From an uncultured Synergistales bacterium (GTDB lineage Bacteria > Synergistota > Synergistia > Synergistales > Aminobacteriaceae), in contig CAJOED010000032.1 in the NCBI GenBank assembly GCA_905233335.1, positions 1 to 12,230 on the forward strand: DNA of 12,230 nucleotides, read 5' to 3'. The number at the start of each line of letters is the position of its first letter. Within the stretch, counting starts at the first letter, position 1. The notes beneath the pieces were generated by a model. That model made no database searches. It had not been told where the DNA came from and saw only the letters and a list, made by a program, of their open reading frames with translations. Below, one piece after another: positions 4,899 to 12,230 of the stretch. Position numbers and translations under genes: made by a program.

Positions 4899-6998
4899 AT
4901 GGCAAATACACATGACATATACGGCTCGTTATTATTCTCGAAACGTGTAATGCGCGAAAAACTCAATCCCGAAATATATTCGCAGGTAATCAGTGCTATG
5001 GAAGGCCGCGAAAAATTATCACCCGAAGTTGCCGACATAGTAGCCGGTGCAATGAAGGACTGGGCAGTCGCTCACGGAGCTACTCACTGGTCGCACTGGT
5101 TCCAGCCCATGACCGAACTTACAGCCGAAAAACATTTGTCGTTCACCGTTCCTGGTGATGACGGAATACCGTTCGAGAGCTTCCGGGGCAAAAATTTATC
5201 GCAGGGAGAACCTGACGCATCAAGTTTTCCGAGCGCGGGCACACGTTCGACGTTCGAGGCAAGGGGTTATAGTGCGTGGGACATTTCGAGTCCGGCGTTC
5301 ATCGTGAAAAGTACGCTGTTCATTCCGTCCGTGTTTCTCTCTTATGACGGCACACCGCTAGACCTGAAAACCCCGTTGTTGCGTTCACTTGATGCTGTAG
5401 AAGGGCGCGCGTTGAGGCTTCTGAAAGTTTTGGGTCAGCGAGGAGTTCGGAGCGTGAAAATGACCGTCGGAGCAGAACAGGAGTATTTTCTGCTTGACCG
5501 CCCAAGAGCACAGAAACGTCCTGACATCAGGTTTTGCGGTCGTACACTAATCGGAGCACAGCCGGCAAAAGATCAGAAGCTCGACCATCACTATATGGGC
5601 GCAATTCCCACGAGAGTTTTGCGGTACATGGAGGACGTTGAACAGGACCTGGCACGCTTGGGAGTGTCATTAATCGCACGTCATAATGAGGTGGCACGCT
5701 GTCAGTTCGAGTTCGCTCATCTGTACTCCGACGCTAATACGGCCTGCGACCAGAACCAGATACTCATGGAAACGATGAGGAAATTGGCGCGTGAACATGA
5801 ACTGCGATTGCTGTTCCACGAGAAACCTTTTTCCGGCATGAACGGAAGCGGCAAACATACGAACATATCACTCATGGACAGCGAAGGGAGAAATTTACTC
5901 AAGCCGTCCCATTCACACAGAAGGAACGTAATATTCCTTGCGTTTATGTCGTCGGCGGTGTTGGGGGTGTCGAGATTTCACAGCCTGCTTCAAGCCAGCA
6001 TAGCGAACTCCGGCAATCTCTTCAGGCTCGGCGGACATGAAGCACCTCCGTCAATAATGAGCGTGTATCTTGGGAGCGCACTTACTGACCTTATACGGCG
6101 GCTTGATGAGTACAGCGATATATCACTCCCCGAAAAAGGCACTATGGATCTCGGCCTCGCGAAACTCCCCGAAATAATACCGTTCGACAGCGACAGAAAC
6201 AGGACATCACCCGTAGCGTTCACCGGCGATAAGTTCGAGTTCAGAGCACCCGGCTCATCACAGTCTGTAGCGTTGCCGGTTACGATGTTTGCGGCACTTT
6301 GGGCGTATGGGCTTGAACAGGTTACGGGAATGATTGAGGCAAAAATCACGGCAGGTGCTGACCCGATAGATGCGGCACTTGATGCGGCACGTGAAGCGTT
6401 CAGAATGAGCAGAAATATTCTGTTTGAGGGCGACGCTTACTCTCCTGAATGGCAGGATGAGGCAAAAAAGCGCGGACTTGTTGAGGCAGAAACTATGCCC
6501 GACAGAATAGACCTGCTGCTGAAACCCGAAAATAAAGAAATGCTTGAGGCTCTCGGCATATACAAGGCTCACGAACTCGAAAACTTGCGGGCTGTCAGAA
6601 TGGAAAGTTTTGCTACGGGGCTTGAGGTTGAAGCGGCTGTGCTCTATGACATGTTATGGGAGGGAGTTCTGCCGGCAATCTCCAAACAGCTCACTCTTGA
6701 GAGAAACTCCATGCTGTATTTTGAGAACGTAGATTTCGGCGATATGTCCCCGTGGCGTGATTATGTCGGCGGACTTGGACGCGCAAAGAACGCACTAATC
6801 ACCGACGCGAAAAATCTCTATGAACTCAAAGGCCGGTTGTCGTCAATGAATGCCCGCGAGAGATCTGACTTTCTGACGGGGGAAATTCTGCCGCTGATGG
6901 ACAGCATACGCGCAAAGTGTGATGCAGCAGAACTCGTAATCAGTGCGGACATTTGGCCGTATCCTATATACAGAAACTTGCTGTCGTTGAGTGCGTAA
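4899..6998 (+). CDS. glnN: Type III glutamine synthetase
   Basis: It makes glutamine from glutamate, ammonia and ATP in the cytoplasm. The 699 residues fit GSIII (about 700-730) and are far longer than GSI. Visible family signatures are an N-terminal ThrHisTrp segment with HWFQPMT (66-72), catalytic GAEQEYFLLD (191-200), RHNEVARCQFEFAH (261-274), HEKPFSGMNGSGKH (307-320), EAPPSIMSVYLG (381-392), and DRNRTSPVAFTGDKFEFR (432-449). Some positions differ from the usual GSIII (TNIS for the common NNWS, GGHEAPP for GANEAPP), so it is a somewhat divergent member, but the catalytic glutamates (E193, E195) and nucleotide-binding residues look intact. Start 4899 follows AAGGAGAG (4883-4890). The gene appears to be monocistronic, between two terminators. 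No PII or ammonium transporter gene is nearby. Confidence 0.96.
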   Translation: MANTHDIYGSLLFSKRVMREKLNPEIYSQVISAMEGREKLSPEVADIVAGAMKDWAVAHGATHWSHWFQPMTELTAEKHLSFTVPGDDGIPFESFRGKNLSQGEPDASSFPSAGTRSTFEARGYSAWDISSPAFIVKSTLFIPSVFLSYDGTPLDLKTPLLRSLDAVEGRALRLLKVLGQRGVRSVKMTVGAEQEYFLLDRPRAQKRPDIRFCGRTLIGAQPAKDQKLDHHYMGAIPTRVLRYMEDVEQDLARLGVSLIARHNEVARCQFEFAHLYSDANTACDQNQILMETMRKLAREHELRLLFHEKPFSGMNGSGKHTNISLMDSEGRNLLKPSHSHRRNVIFLAFMSSAVLGVSRFHSLLQASIANSGNLFRLGGHEAPPSIMSVYLGSALTDLIRRLDEYSDISLPEKGTMDLGLAKLPEIIPFDSDRNRTSPVAFTGDKFEFRAPGSSQSVALPVTMFAALWAYGLEQVTGMIEAKITAGADPIDAALDAAREAFRMSRNILFEGDAYSPEWQDEAKKRGLVEAETMPDRIDLLLKPENKEMLEALGIYKAHELENLRAVRMESFATGLEVEAAVLYDMLWEGVLPAISKQLTLERNSMLYFENVDFGDMSPWRDYVGGLGRAKNALITDAKNLYELKGRLSSMNARERSDFLTGEILPLMDSIRAKCDAAELVISADIWPYPIYRNLLSLSA

Positions 6999-7017
6999 GT
7001 GATAGAGTGAGAAATGC

Positions 7018-7057
7018 AGAGAAGCCCCCTGTTACGGCAGGGGGTGTATTATTCTCT
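7018..7057. terminator. Terminator hairpin shared by glnN and the convergent GH31/YcxB operon
   Basis: CCCCCTG (7025-7031) pairs with CAGGGGG (7038-7044) around a TTACGG loop. An outer stem AGAGAA (7018-7023)/TTCTCT (7052-7057) may extend it. T-rich sequence follows on the plus strand, 20 bp after the glnN stop. The stop codon of the minus-strand YcxB-like gene (7032-7034) lies inside the loop, so the same hairpin can mark the 3' end of both transcripts, though its minus-strand T-tract is weak. Confidence 0.75.
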
Positions 7058-7571
7058 TGAGGTCGTCTATATTCATTGCGAGAAGTGATTTCTGACGGGT
7101 GAACTTCAAGCCCGTTTTCGTTTCGAGAAAGTTCATGAGTTCTTTATCAGCGTACATCATGCACACGGAGTTTTTGTCGAGAAACAAATACAAGTAATCG
7201 TCATCATGAACTAACAGCGTAATCTTTCCGTAAGCTATCGTCATGCTCCCTTCACCCGACACCTTCATGCTGTCATCAAAAAACTCATAGTGCATAGTCG
7301 GCAGATTATTTTTCCGTGCCTGTAACACTTTGTCGGCGCGCATGTTCGCGGGGAAATCGGGAGTAGATACCAGCCACGCACCCGCAAGAAGCATTAGTCC
7401 CTTCACCCATAGAGGCAGACTCACCGCCGCCGCTGTTACTATCATCACAAAGCCCGCAAGAAAGCGCATTATTATTCTCACTTTCCCGAAAGCGTAATAC
7501 TGTGTGCGAAAAAGATTTTGTATCGTCTTCTCGTTGTGCTGTATTTCTGCTTTGTACAACATATCATTCAT
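7032..7571 (-). CDS. YcxB-like membrane protein
   Basis: A 179-residue protein with two adjacent hydrophobic segments at about residues 32-50 and 53-70. A C-terminal soluble domain contains HYEFFDDSMKVSGEGS, IAYGKITLLVHDDDYLYLFLD and NSVCMMYADKE. This is the YcxB-like C-terminal domain pattern: an alternating strand region ending with a 'YxxI..v.e.~~~lyl' type motif. Its function is unknown. The start at 7571 overlaps the end of the upstream GH31 gene by 8 bp. Met4 (7562) is an alternative start that nearly abuts the GH31 stop. I see no clear Shine-Dalgarno for either, so translation probably depends on coupling to the GH31 gene. Whether it works with the glycosidases is unknown. Confidence 0.72.
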   Translation of the reverse strand: MNDMLYKAEIQHNEKTIQNLFRTQYYAFGKVRIIMRFLAGFVMIVTAAAVSLPLWVKGLMLLAGAWLVSTPDFPANMRADKVLQARKNNLPTMHYEFFDDSMKVSGEGSMTIAYGKITLLVHDDDYLYLFLDKNSVCMMYADKELMNFLETKTGLKFTRQKSLLAMNIDDLKRIIHPLP

Positions 7572-10059
7572 TCATGCCGATGAGATCAAATTTCTCCGTC
7601 GACACAACAACAGCAAAATTATCTTTTCCGGGCACATTGAACTTCACGCATATAGTTCTGTCGGTGAGGTCATAATACCAGCCTTCTGATGACGCATCAT
7701 AATTATCTTTCACGATAAAGCGAGGTATCTTCACGCCGTCAACACTCACCCAGTACGCGCCTTTTGCCTTGCTGATGAGCTTTACGGTCATGCGTTCGAG
7801 TGTGCTCTCCCAGCTTCCTTCCCGCGTGAAGGTTATCTGTGTTCTGTCCCCTGCAACGACACTGATTTTTGTTCGTGAGTACACGCCGCGTTTGTAGTCT
7901 TCCGTATGGCCGTCGTCGTCGTACAAAACAAACTCGCTGTCGTCATCAGCCGCAATAAGAAGGTCAAGCTGCCTCATTGTGTCGGTCATTATGCGCTTCA
8001 CGTCAGGGGTTGTTGTGAATATTCCGTTCCCCCGCAGGAACATCGGAATGCTCGACAAGTTCACGGGAAGTTCTATCACTTGGCCGCCGTCGTATTCTCT
8101 GAAGTTGTCCCCGAAATCGTACCATTTGCACCCTGAAGGAAGATATATTTTTCGTGTCTGTGCTCCCTTCTCGATGACGTTGGCAACAAGCACAGAAGCT
8201 CCGAACATGAACGATAAATTTTCGTCTCTGTAGCAGTTTTTGTCGTCGGGGAACTCAACGAACAGCGGACGCATTACCGGCAAGCCGTCGACACTGGCCT
8301 CATACATCAGAGAGTACAGATACGGGAGCATGGCATATCGCAGCGCAAACGCCTCACGTACAAGCGGCAAAATTTCCGGGTACATGAAGGGCTGTGTTAC
8401 TGTGTTGTCGTCGTTGGCGGAGTTCATGACAAAGCGGGGCTGGAATATTCCGTTCTGTATCCACCGCAGTAATAATTCACATTCGGGAGCATGACCGGCA
8501 AAACCGCCTATATCGCACCCCATGTTCGCACAGCCAGATAAACCCATGCCCATAATCGTTGCGATGTTGAACTTGAGCGTCCGCCAGTCGGTTAAGTTAT
8601 CGCCGCCCCAGACTTGTGCGTATCTCTGGATACCAGCATAGCCAGCTCTATTTATGACGTATGGACGTTCGTTCGGGTAGACGTTCCTGACTGCCTGTAT
8701 CGCCGTGTAAGCCATCATGTTTGAGTGTATGATTTTCAGCTCAGACATAGTGCCGGCCTCACACAATGCATCTCTGTCTTCTACGCCGTCCATTTCGCAG
8801 TTGTCGTTCCAGACGGTTTTTGTGCCCTTGCGCAAGATGTTATTCTCCAGGAGTTCACGCCAGGCATTACGTCCATTTTCGCCGGTGAAATCAATGAAGC
8901 GTCCTTCACCGCCCCACCACCTTCCGTAATAGTCGTCTTTGCCGTCGGGAGTGCGTATGAATGCTTTGCGCTTCTCGTAGTATTCGGCGTACGGATGATG
9001 TTTCAGGACTCCGGGTTTCAGGTTGCAGATTACGTTGATGCCTCGTGCGTTCATGTTCGCAAAAAATTTTTCGGGGTCGGGAAATCTCTTTCTGTTCCAG
9101 TTGAACGTGTAGCGGAGGCCGTCATTCTCTCCGGCTGAATACCCTGACGCAAGCCAGAAATTGTCAATGTATATATCTTCCTGTAAATGCTTGTCGATTA
9201 CCCGGTAAATTTCCTCGTCGCAATTCTCTTCAAGTTCCGCGTAATACATCGTGGACATGCAGTAGCCCAGCGATTGTTTCGTCGGTAATATCGTACGTCC
9301 CGTGAGCCACGTATAGCGCGTTATTATTTCTTTCATGTTACCGCCGTTTATGAGGAATAAGTCAATATCGCCGCCGTCAGCCTGATAATAGCAGTAACGC
9401 TCCCAATAGCCAGAAATTTCCTGTCCCATGTCGAACACGCAGTCATGAGAATTATTGTAGAACATTCCGAGCGGGTGATTTTCTTTCTCGTTCACGCGAA
9501 TATAGAACGGTATGTGCTTATACATCGGGTCGCCGTGTTCGGGGTCGTGGCCGATTGCGTCTTTCGGGGACATTCGGAGCCTTCTGCCTTTCTTGTCGAG
9601 GTGCCCGGTCTTTTCGCCGAAACCGTAAAAGTGCTCGTTCTCTCTGTCCATGCAGGAATAGTGCGAGATACGTCCTAGATTGTCGCGCTCAAATGCACGT
9701 TCGGCCAAGTCCCGGTATATGCACTTTCCGTTTGCGTCATACAGGGAGAAGGACAGCGGGTCTTTCCTCATGACAAGTTTCAGGGTTGATGTCGTGAACG
9801 TGAGAGAATCCGCAGTGTCTTCACACGGGACATTCAGGGGAGTAATTCGTGTGCGTTCGTCCCGTAAAAGTTCGTCGAGTTCATCAGGCCAAGCCGTAAC
9901 AACAAGTGCATATGACCTTTCGCGAAAATCACGGCTGAATGATACCCGAATGCGTATAACGTCGTCGGTCATGAACACAATCATAACGTCGGCATTGTCC
10001 CCGTGAATGATGTAGCCGCTTTGTGTGTGTTCGTGTGAGAGATATTTTTTCAGCAGCAT
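7564..10059 (-). CDS. GH31 family alpha-glycosidase
   Basis: An 831-residue glycoside hydrolase of family GH31, whose members hydrolyse terminal alpha-linked glucose, xylose or galactose with retention. Residues about 1-200 form the N-terminal mutarotase-like beta domain, ending in YGFGEKTG (145-152). Residues about 250-590 form the catalytic barrel. The nucleophile is most likely Asp419 in TVWNDNCEMD and the acid/base Asp487 in VWGGDN. GMGLSGCANMGCDIGGFAG supplies the substrate pocket. The C-terminal beta domains carry YLPSGCKWYDF and a DUF5110-like LYDDDGHTEDY. There is no signal peptide, so it probably acts in the cytoplasm on imported oligosaccharides. It follows the second GH31 gene by 2 bp with a weak AGG Shine-Dalgarno and overlaps the YcxB-like gene. 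The exact substrate cannot be read from sequence. Confidence 0.93.
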   Translation of the reverse strand: MLLKKYLSHEHTQSGYIIHGDNADVMIVFMTDDVIRIRVSFSRDFRERSYALVVTAWPDELDELLRDERTRITPLNVPCEDTADSLTFTTSTLKLVMRKDPLSFSLYDANGKCIYRDLAERAFERDNLGRISHYSCMDRENEHFYGFGEKTGHLDKKGRRLRMSPKDAIGHDPEHGDPMYKHIPFYIRVNEKENHPLGMFYNNSHDCVFDMGQEISGYWERYCYYQADGGDIDLFLINGGNMKEIITRYTWLTGRTILPTKQSLGYCMSTMYYAELEENCDEEIYRVIDKHLQEDIYIDNFWLASGYSAGENDGLRYTFNWNRKRFPDPEKFFANMNARGINVICNLKPGVLKHHPYAEYYEKRKAFIRTPDGKDDYYGRWWGGEGRFIDFTGENGRNAWRELLENNILRKGTKTVWNDNCEMDGVEDRDALCEAGTMSELKIIHSNMMAYTAIQAVRNVYPNERPYVINRAGYAGIQRYAQVWGGDNLTDWRTLKFNIATIMGMGLSGCANMGCDIGGFAGHAPECELLLRWIQNGIFQPRFVMNSANDDNTVTQPFMYPEILPLVREAFALRYAMLPYLYSLMYEASVDGLPVMRPLFVEFPDDKNCYRDENLSFMFGASVLVANVIEKGAQTRKIYLPSGCKWYDFGDNFREYDGGQVIELPVNLSSIPMFLRGNGIFTTTPDVKRIMTDTMRQLDLLIAADDDSEFVLYDDDGHTEDYKRGVYSRTKISVVAGDRTQITFTREGSWESTLERMTVKLISKAKGAYWVSVDGVKIPRFIVKDNYDASSEGWYYDLTDRTICVKFNVPGKDNFAVVVSTEKFDLIGMNE

Positions 10060-10061
10060 AA

Positions 10062-12230
10062 CTACATACCTATCAGATCAAAATCCTCAAATGACACCGT
10101 GAGCGTAATATCACGTTTCGGGTTCGGGTACTTCACGATTACGGCACGTGTTGTCTGTGAGTAATACCAGCCTTCATTCGCCGCGTCGAAAAGTTTTCTG
10201 TTCAGGTAGTGTTCGAGCTTTTTCTCTCCCAACGCAACCCAGAAGGGGCTTCTGTCCTTGCGTATCATCTCGACCGTAACGTCCTCGACAAAATCAGCAT
10301 AGCTCCCTTCAGACGAAAATTCTACCTTCACGACGCTTTGTCCCGTCATGCGTATGTTCGTCTTCCTGAATACACCGCGCACGTAGTCATTGCTCACTCC
10401 GTCGTCGTCGTAAAGCGTGAATGCTCTCTCCTGTCCCGGCGTGAGTGTCAGGTGCAGTGAAGTAACTTTATCGCGCTCCATGCTCATGGGCTGATTGTCC
10501 GCTGTCGGTACTATTGCCCCCTCGCGCAAAAACATCGGGATACTTGCGAGCGTTACGGGAATGGTGATAGTTTGTCCGCCGTCGTAGCATTTGAAGCTGT
10601 CGTTCACGTCGTACCATTTTGTGCCGGCAGGGAGATATACGGACTTCACTTTTTCGCCCGGCTCTATGACGTTTGCTACGAGAATATCACGCCCGAACAT
10701 AAACTCGAAACTCTCACCCCAAGTTACCGGGTCATTCTGGAACTCATAGACGAGAGCGCGCATTATCGGAGCACCAGTCGTACTTGCTTCATATTCGAGT
10801 GAATACAGGTACGGGAGCATACGATAGCGCAACAAGACAGCGTCCCTGATTATGCCGGTGGAATTTCGGAACATCCAAGGCTCTGTTACTGTGTTGTCGT
10901 TGCTTGCGGAGTGAATCGAGAAACGCGCCTGAAATATTCCGTTCTGCACCCAACGCACGAATAATTCCTCATCAGGTGCCGGGCCTGCAAAACCGCCGAT
11001 GTCAGCTCCCTCGTTCGGCTGTCCCGATAAGCCCATGCCCGTAATCGTCGGTATGTTGTACTTGAGCGTGTTCCAGCTCGTGAAGTTATCGCCGCACCAT
11101 GTCTGCGCGTATTTCTGGATTCCTGCACTGCCGCTCCTGCACACGATGTAGGGACGTGCGCCGGGGTTGTGTTCTCTGACAGCGTCGCCGCCGATTTTGC
11201 ACATGATGGTGGACATCAACGGTTTGAGCTGTCCGATTGTGCCGCCTTTGCCGTCAAAGTCAACTGTGCAGTCTTTGTCAATGAGGCTGTCGTATTCGCA
11301 GTTGTCGTCCCCTATGGAGTCGGTGCCGATGTCGATAACGTTTTCTGTGAGATATTCTTTCCATGCTTCTCTTGCGTCGGGTTTCGTGAAATCCCAAAAA
11401 GCTCCCTGACCGCCCCACCACTGTCCGACCGCATACTTTCCGCTGTCTTTGCTGTCCTTCACGAACACGTTACGTTTCGCGAACTCGTCGAACATCGGGT
11501 GAACGAGCAAAATTCCGGGCTTCACGTTCGGGACGTTCTGTGCTCCTTTCTCGTTCATTCGGGCGAAATACTCACGGGGATTCTTGAAGCGCGTTGTGTT
11601 CCACGTGAAGACACAGCGTTTTCCGTCCTGGCTGGTATATCCTGACGACAGGTGAAAGCCGTCAATCGGAAATCCCTCAGCCTTAATCGTATCTATGAAG
11701 TTCAGTACGGCATCATCAGAATCCTTTTCGAGTTCGGGATAATACATTGAGGAACCCTGATAGCCTATTGCGCGTTTCGGAAGCAGGGCGGGTCTTCCGG
11801 TGAGGAGCGTGTAGTTGTCGACAATGCGCCTTATGTCATCACCGCCGACAAAGAATAAATCAATATCTCCTCCGTCAGCCTGCCAGTAAGAATATCGCGG
11901 CCAGTAATTACTTTTCTCTCGTCCCATGTTGAAGACGCTCTCGTAAAAATTATGGTAGAAGATACCGACGGCCTTTTTTGTTGTTCTGTCGAGGCGTATG
12001 TAGAACGGTATGTGCTTATAGAGCGTATCACTCTTCACGGGGTTATAGCCCATTGCGTCGGTTGCGCGCTGTCGTAAGAACTCTTTGTTTTTGTCGAGAA
12101 GCCCGCACTTTTCCCCGAAACCGTAAAACAAGTCGTCTTCATTCATGCGGCTGTAGTGAGTTACTCGTCTGTTGCTGTCGAGCGTGAAGGGGTTTCCGGC
12201 AATTGATGCGTATAACTCTGTGCCGTCCTT
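10062..12230 (-). CDS. GH31 family alpha-glycosidase, 5' end outside the window
   Basis: The open frame runs without a stop from the right edge of the window to TAG 10062-10064, giving 722 visible residues. An internal Met at 12146 is not the start, because 28 upstream codons (ending NRRVTHYSR) align with the paralogue before its YGFGEK motif. It is a tandem paralogue of the next gene, sharing a similar domain order, FHLSSGY, and endings FDLIGM. Numbered from that Met, the probable nucleophile is Asp281 in SIGDDNCEYD and the acid/base Asp353 in TWCGDN. GMGLSGQPNEGADIGGFAG and a C-terminal DUF5110-like LYDDDGVSNDY follow. At the nucleophile the paralogue's WND reads GDD, which suggests a different substrate subsite. 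The pair probably forms an operon with a promoter beyond the window. Confidence 0.93.
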   Translation of the reverse strand, partial: KDGTELYASIAGNPFTLDSNRRVTHYSRMNEDDLFYGFGEKCGLLDKNKEFLRQRATDAMGYNPVKSDTLYKHIPFYIRLDRTTKKAVGIFYHNFYESVFNMGREKSNYWPRYSYWQADGGDIDLFFVGGDDIRRIVDNYTLLTGRPALLPKRAIGYQGSSMYYPELEKDSDDAVLNFIDTIKAEGFPIDGFHLSSGYTSQDGKRCVFTWNTTRFKNPREYFARMNEKGAQNVPNVKPGILLVHPMFDEFAKRNVFVKDSKDSGKYAVGQWWGGQGAFWDFTKPDAREAWKEYLTENVIDIGTDSIGDDNCEYDSLIDKDCTVDFDGKGGTIGQLKPLMSTIMCKIGGDAVREHNPGARPYIVCRSGSAGIQKYAQTWCGDNFTSWNTLKYNIPTITGMGLSGQPNEGADIGGFAGPAPDEELFVRWVQNGIFQARFSIHSASNDNTVTEPWMFRNSTGIIRDAVLLRYRMLPYLYSLEYEASTTGAPIMRALVYEFQNDPVTWGESFEFMFGRDILVANVIEPGEKVKSVYLPAGTKWYDVNDSFKCYDGGQTITIPVTLASIPMFLREGAIVPTADNQPMSMERDKVTSLHLTLTPGQERAFTLYDDDGVSNDYVRGVFRKTNIRMTGQSVVKVEFSSEGSYADFVEDVTVEMIRKDRSPFWVALGEKKLEHYLNRKLFDAANEGWYYSQTTRAVIVKYPNPKRDITLTVSFEDFDLIGM

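Noticed and set aside
11169..11645. 158-codon plus-strand frame opposite the partial GH31 gene
   Set aside because: The GH31 reading on the other strand is continuous and has all family motifs. The plus-strand frame is a composition shadow.

Overview
The window looks like chromosomal DNA of an anaerobic, gut-type bacterium. The paired DUF1659 and DUF2922 small proteins, a type III glutamine synthetase, strong GGAGG ribosome binding sites and a predicted nutrient-scavenging repertoire fit Synergistota, or less likely Firmicutes. This placement rests on gene-family recall and is not proven. There is no phage, plasmid, IS or CRISPR signature. Much of the sequence is ordinary metabolic genes, but the left third carries clear signs of local rearrangement and gene decay.

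Left part (1-3926). A tRNA-Ala(CGC) on the minus strand, with a good sigma-70-type promoter, diverges from a plus-strand run: a GtrA-family membrane protein, a three-copy 82-bp tandem array, a broken adenine deaminase gene (ade) and a broken AzgA/PbuG-type purine permease gene. Each array unit joins a head resembling the 5' end of ade to a tail resembling the 3' end of the gtrA-family gene, so the array looks like repeated duplication of the gene junction. Each unit carries its own Shine-Dalgarno and start codon and encodes a short ade-like peptide. The ade gene has lost about 28 bp, including the HxHIE metal-binding segment. The permease has lost about 25 bp in its first membrane segment. Both lesions shift the frame, so the predicted adenine uptake and deamination pathway is probably non-functional in this sequence, unless the gaps are assembly errors.

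Middle part (3927-7057). After a terminator comes a degenerate second copy of the permease 3' end. A consensus promoter then drives a two-gene operon of a DUF1659-like and a DUF2922-like protein, closed by an 11-bp-stem terminator. A monocistronic type III glutamine synthetase gene (glnN) follows, ending at a hairpin shared with the convergent operon.

Right part (7032-12230). On the minus strand, two tandem GH31 alpha-glycosidase genes lie 2 bp apart. The upstream one runs off the window. They are followed by an overlapping YcxB-like membrane protein gene. The two GH31 paralogues lack visible secretion signals where this can be judged, and probably hydrolyse imported alpha-linked oligosaccharides in the cytoplasm. 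They differ at the catalytic-nucleophile motif, which suggests different substrates.
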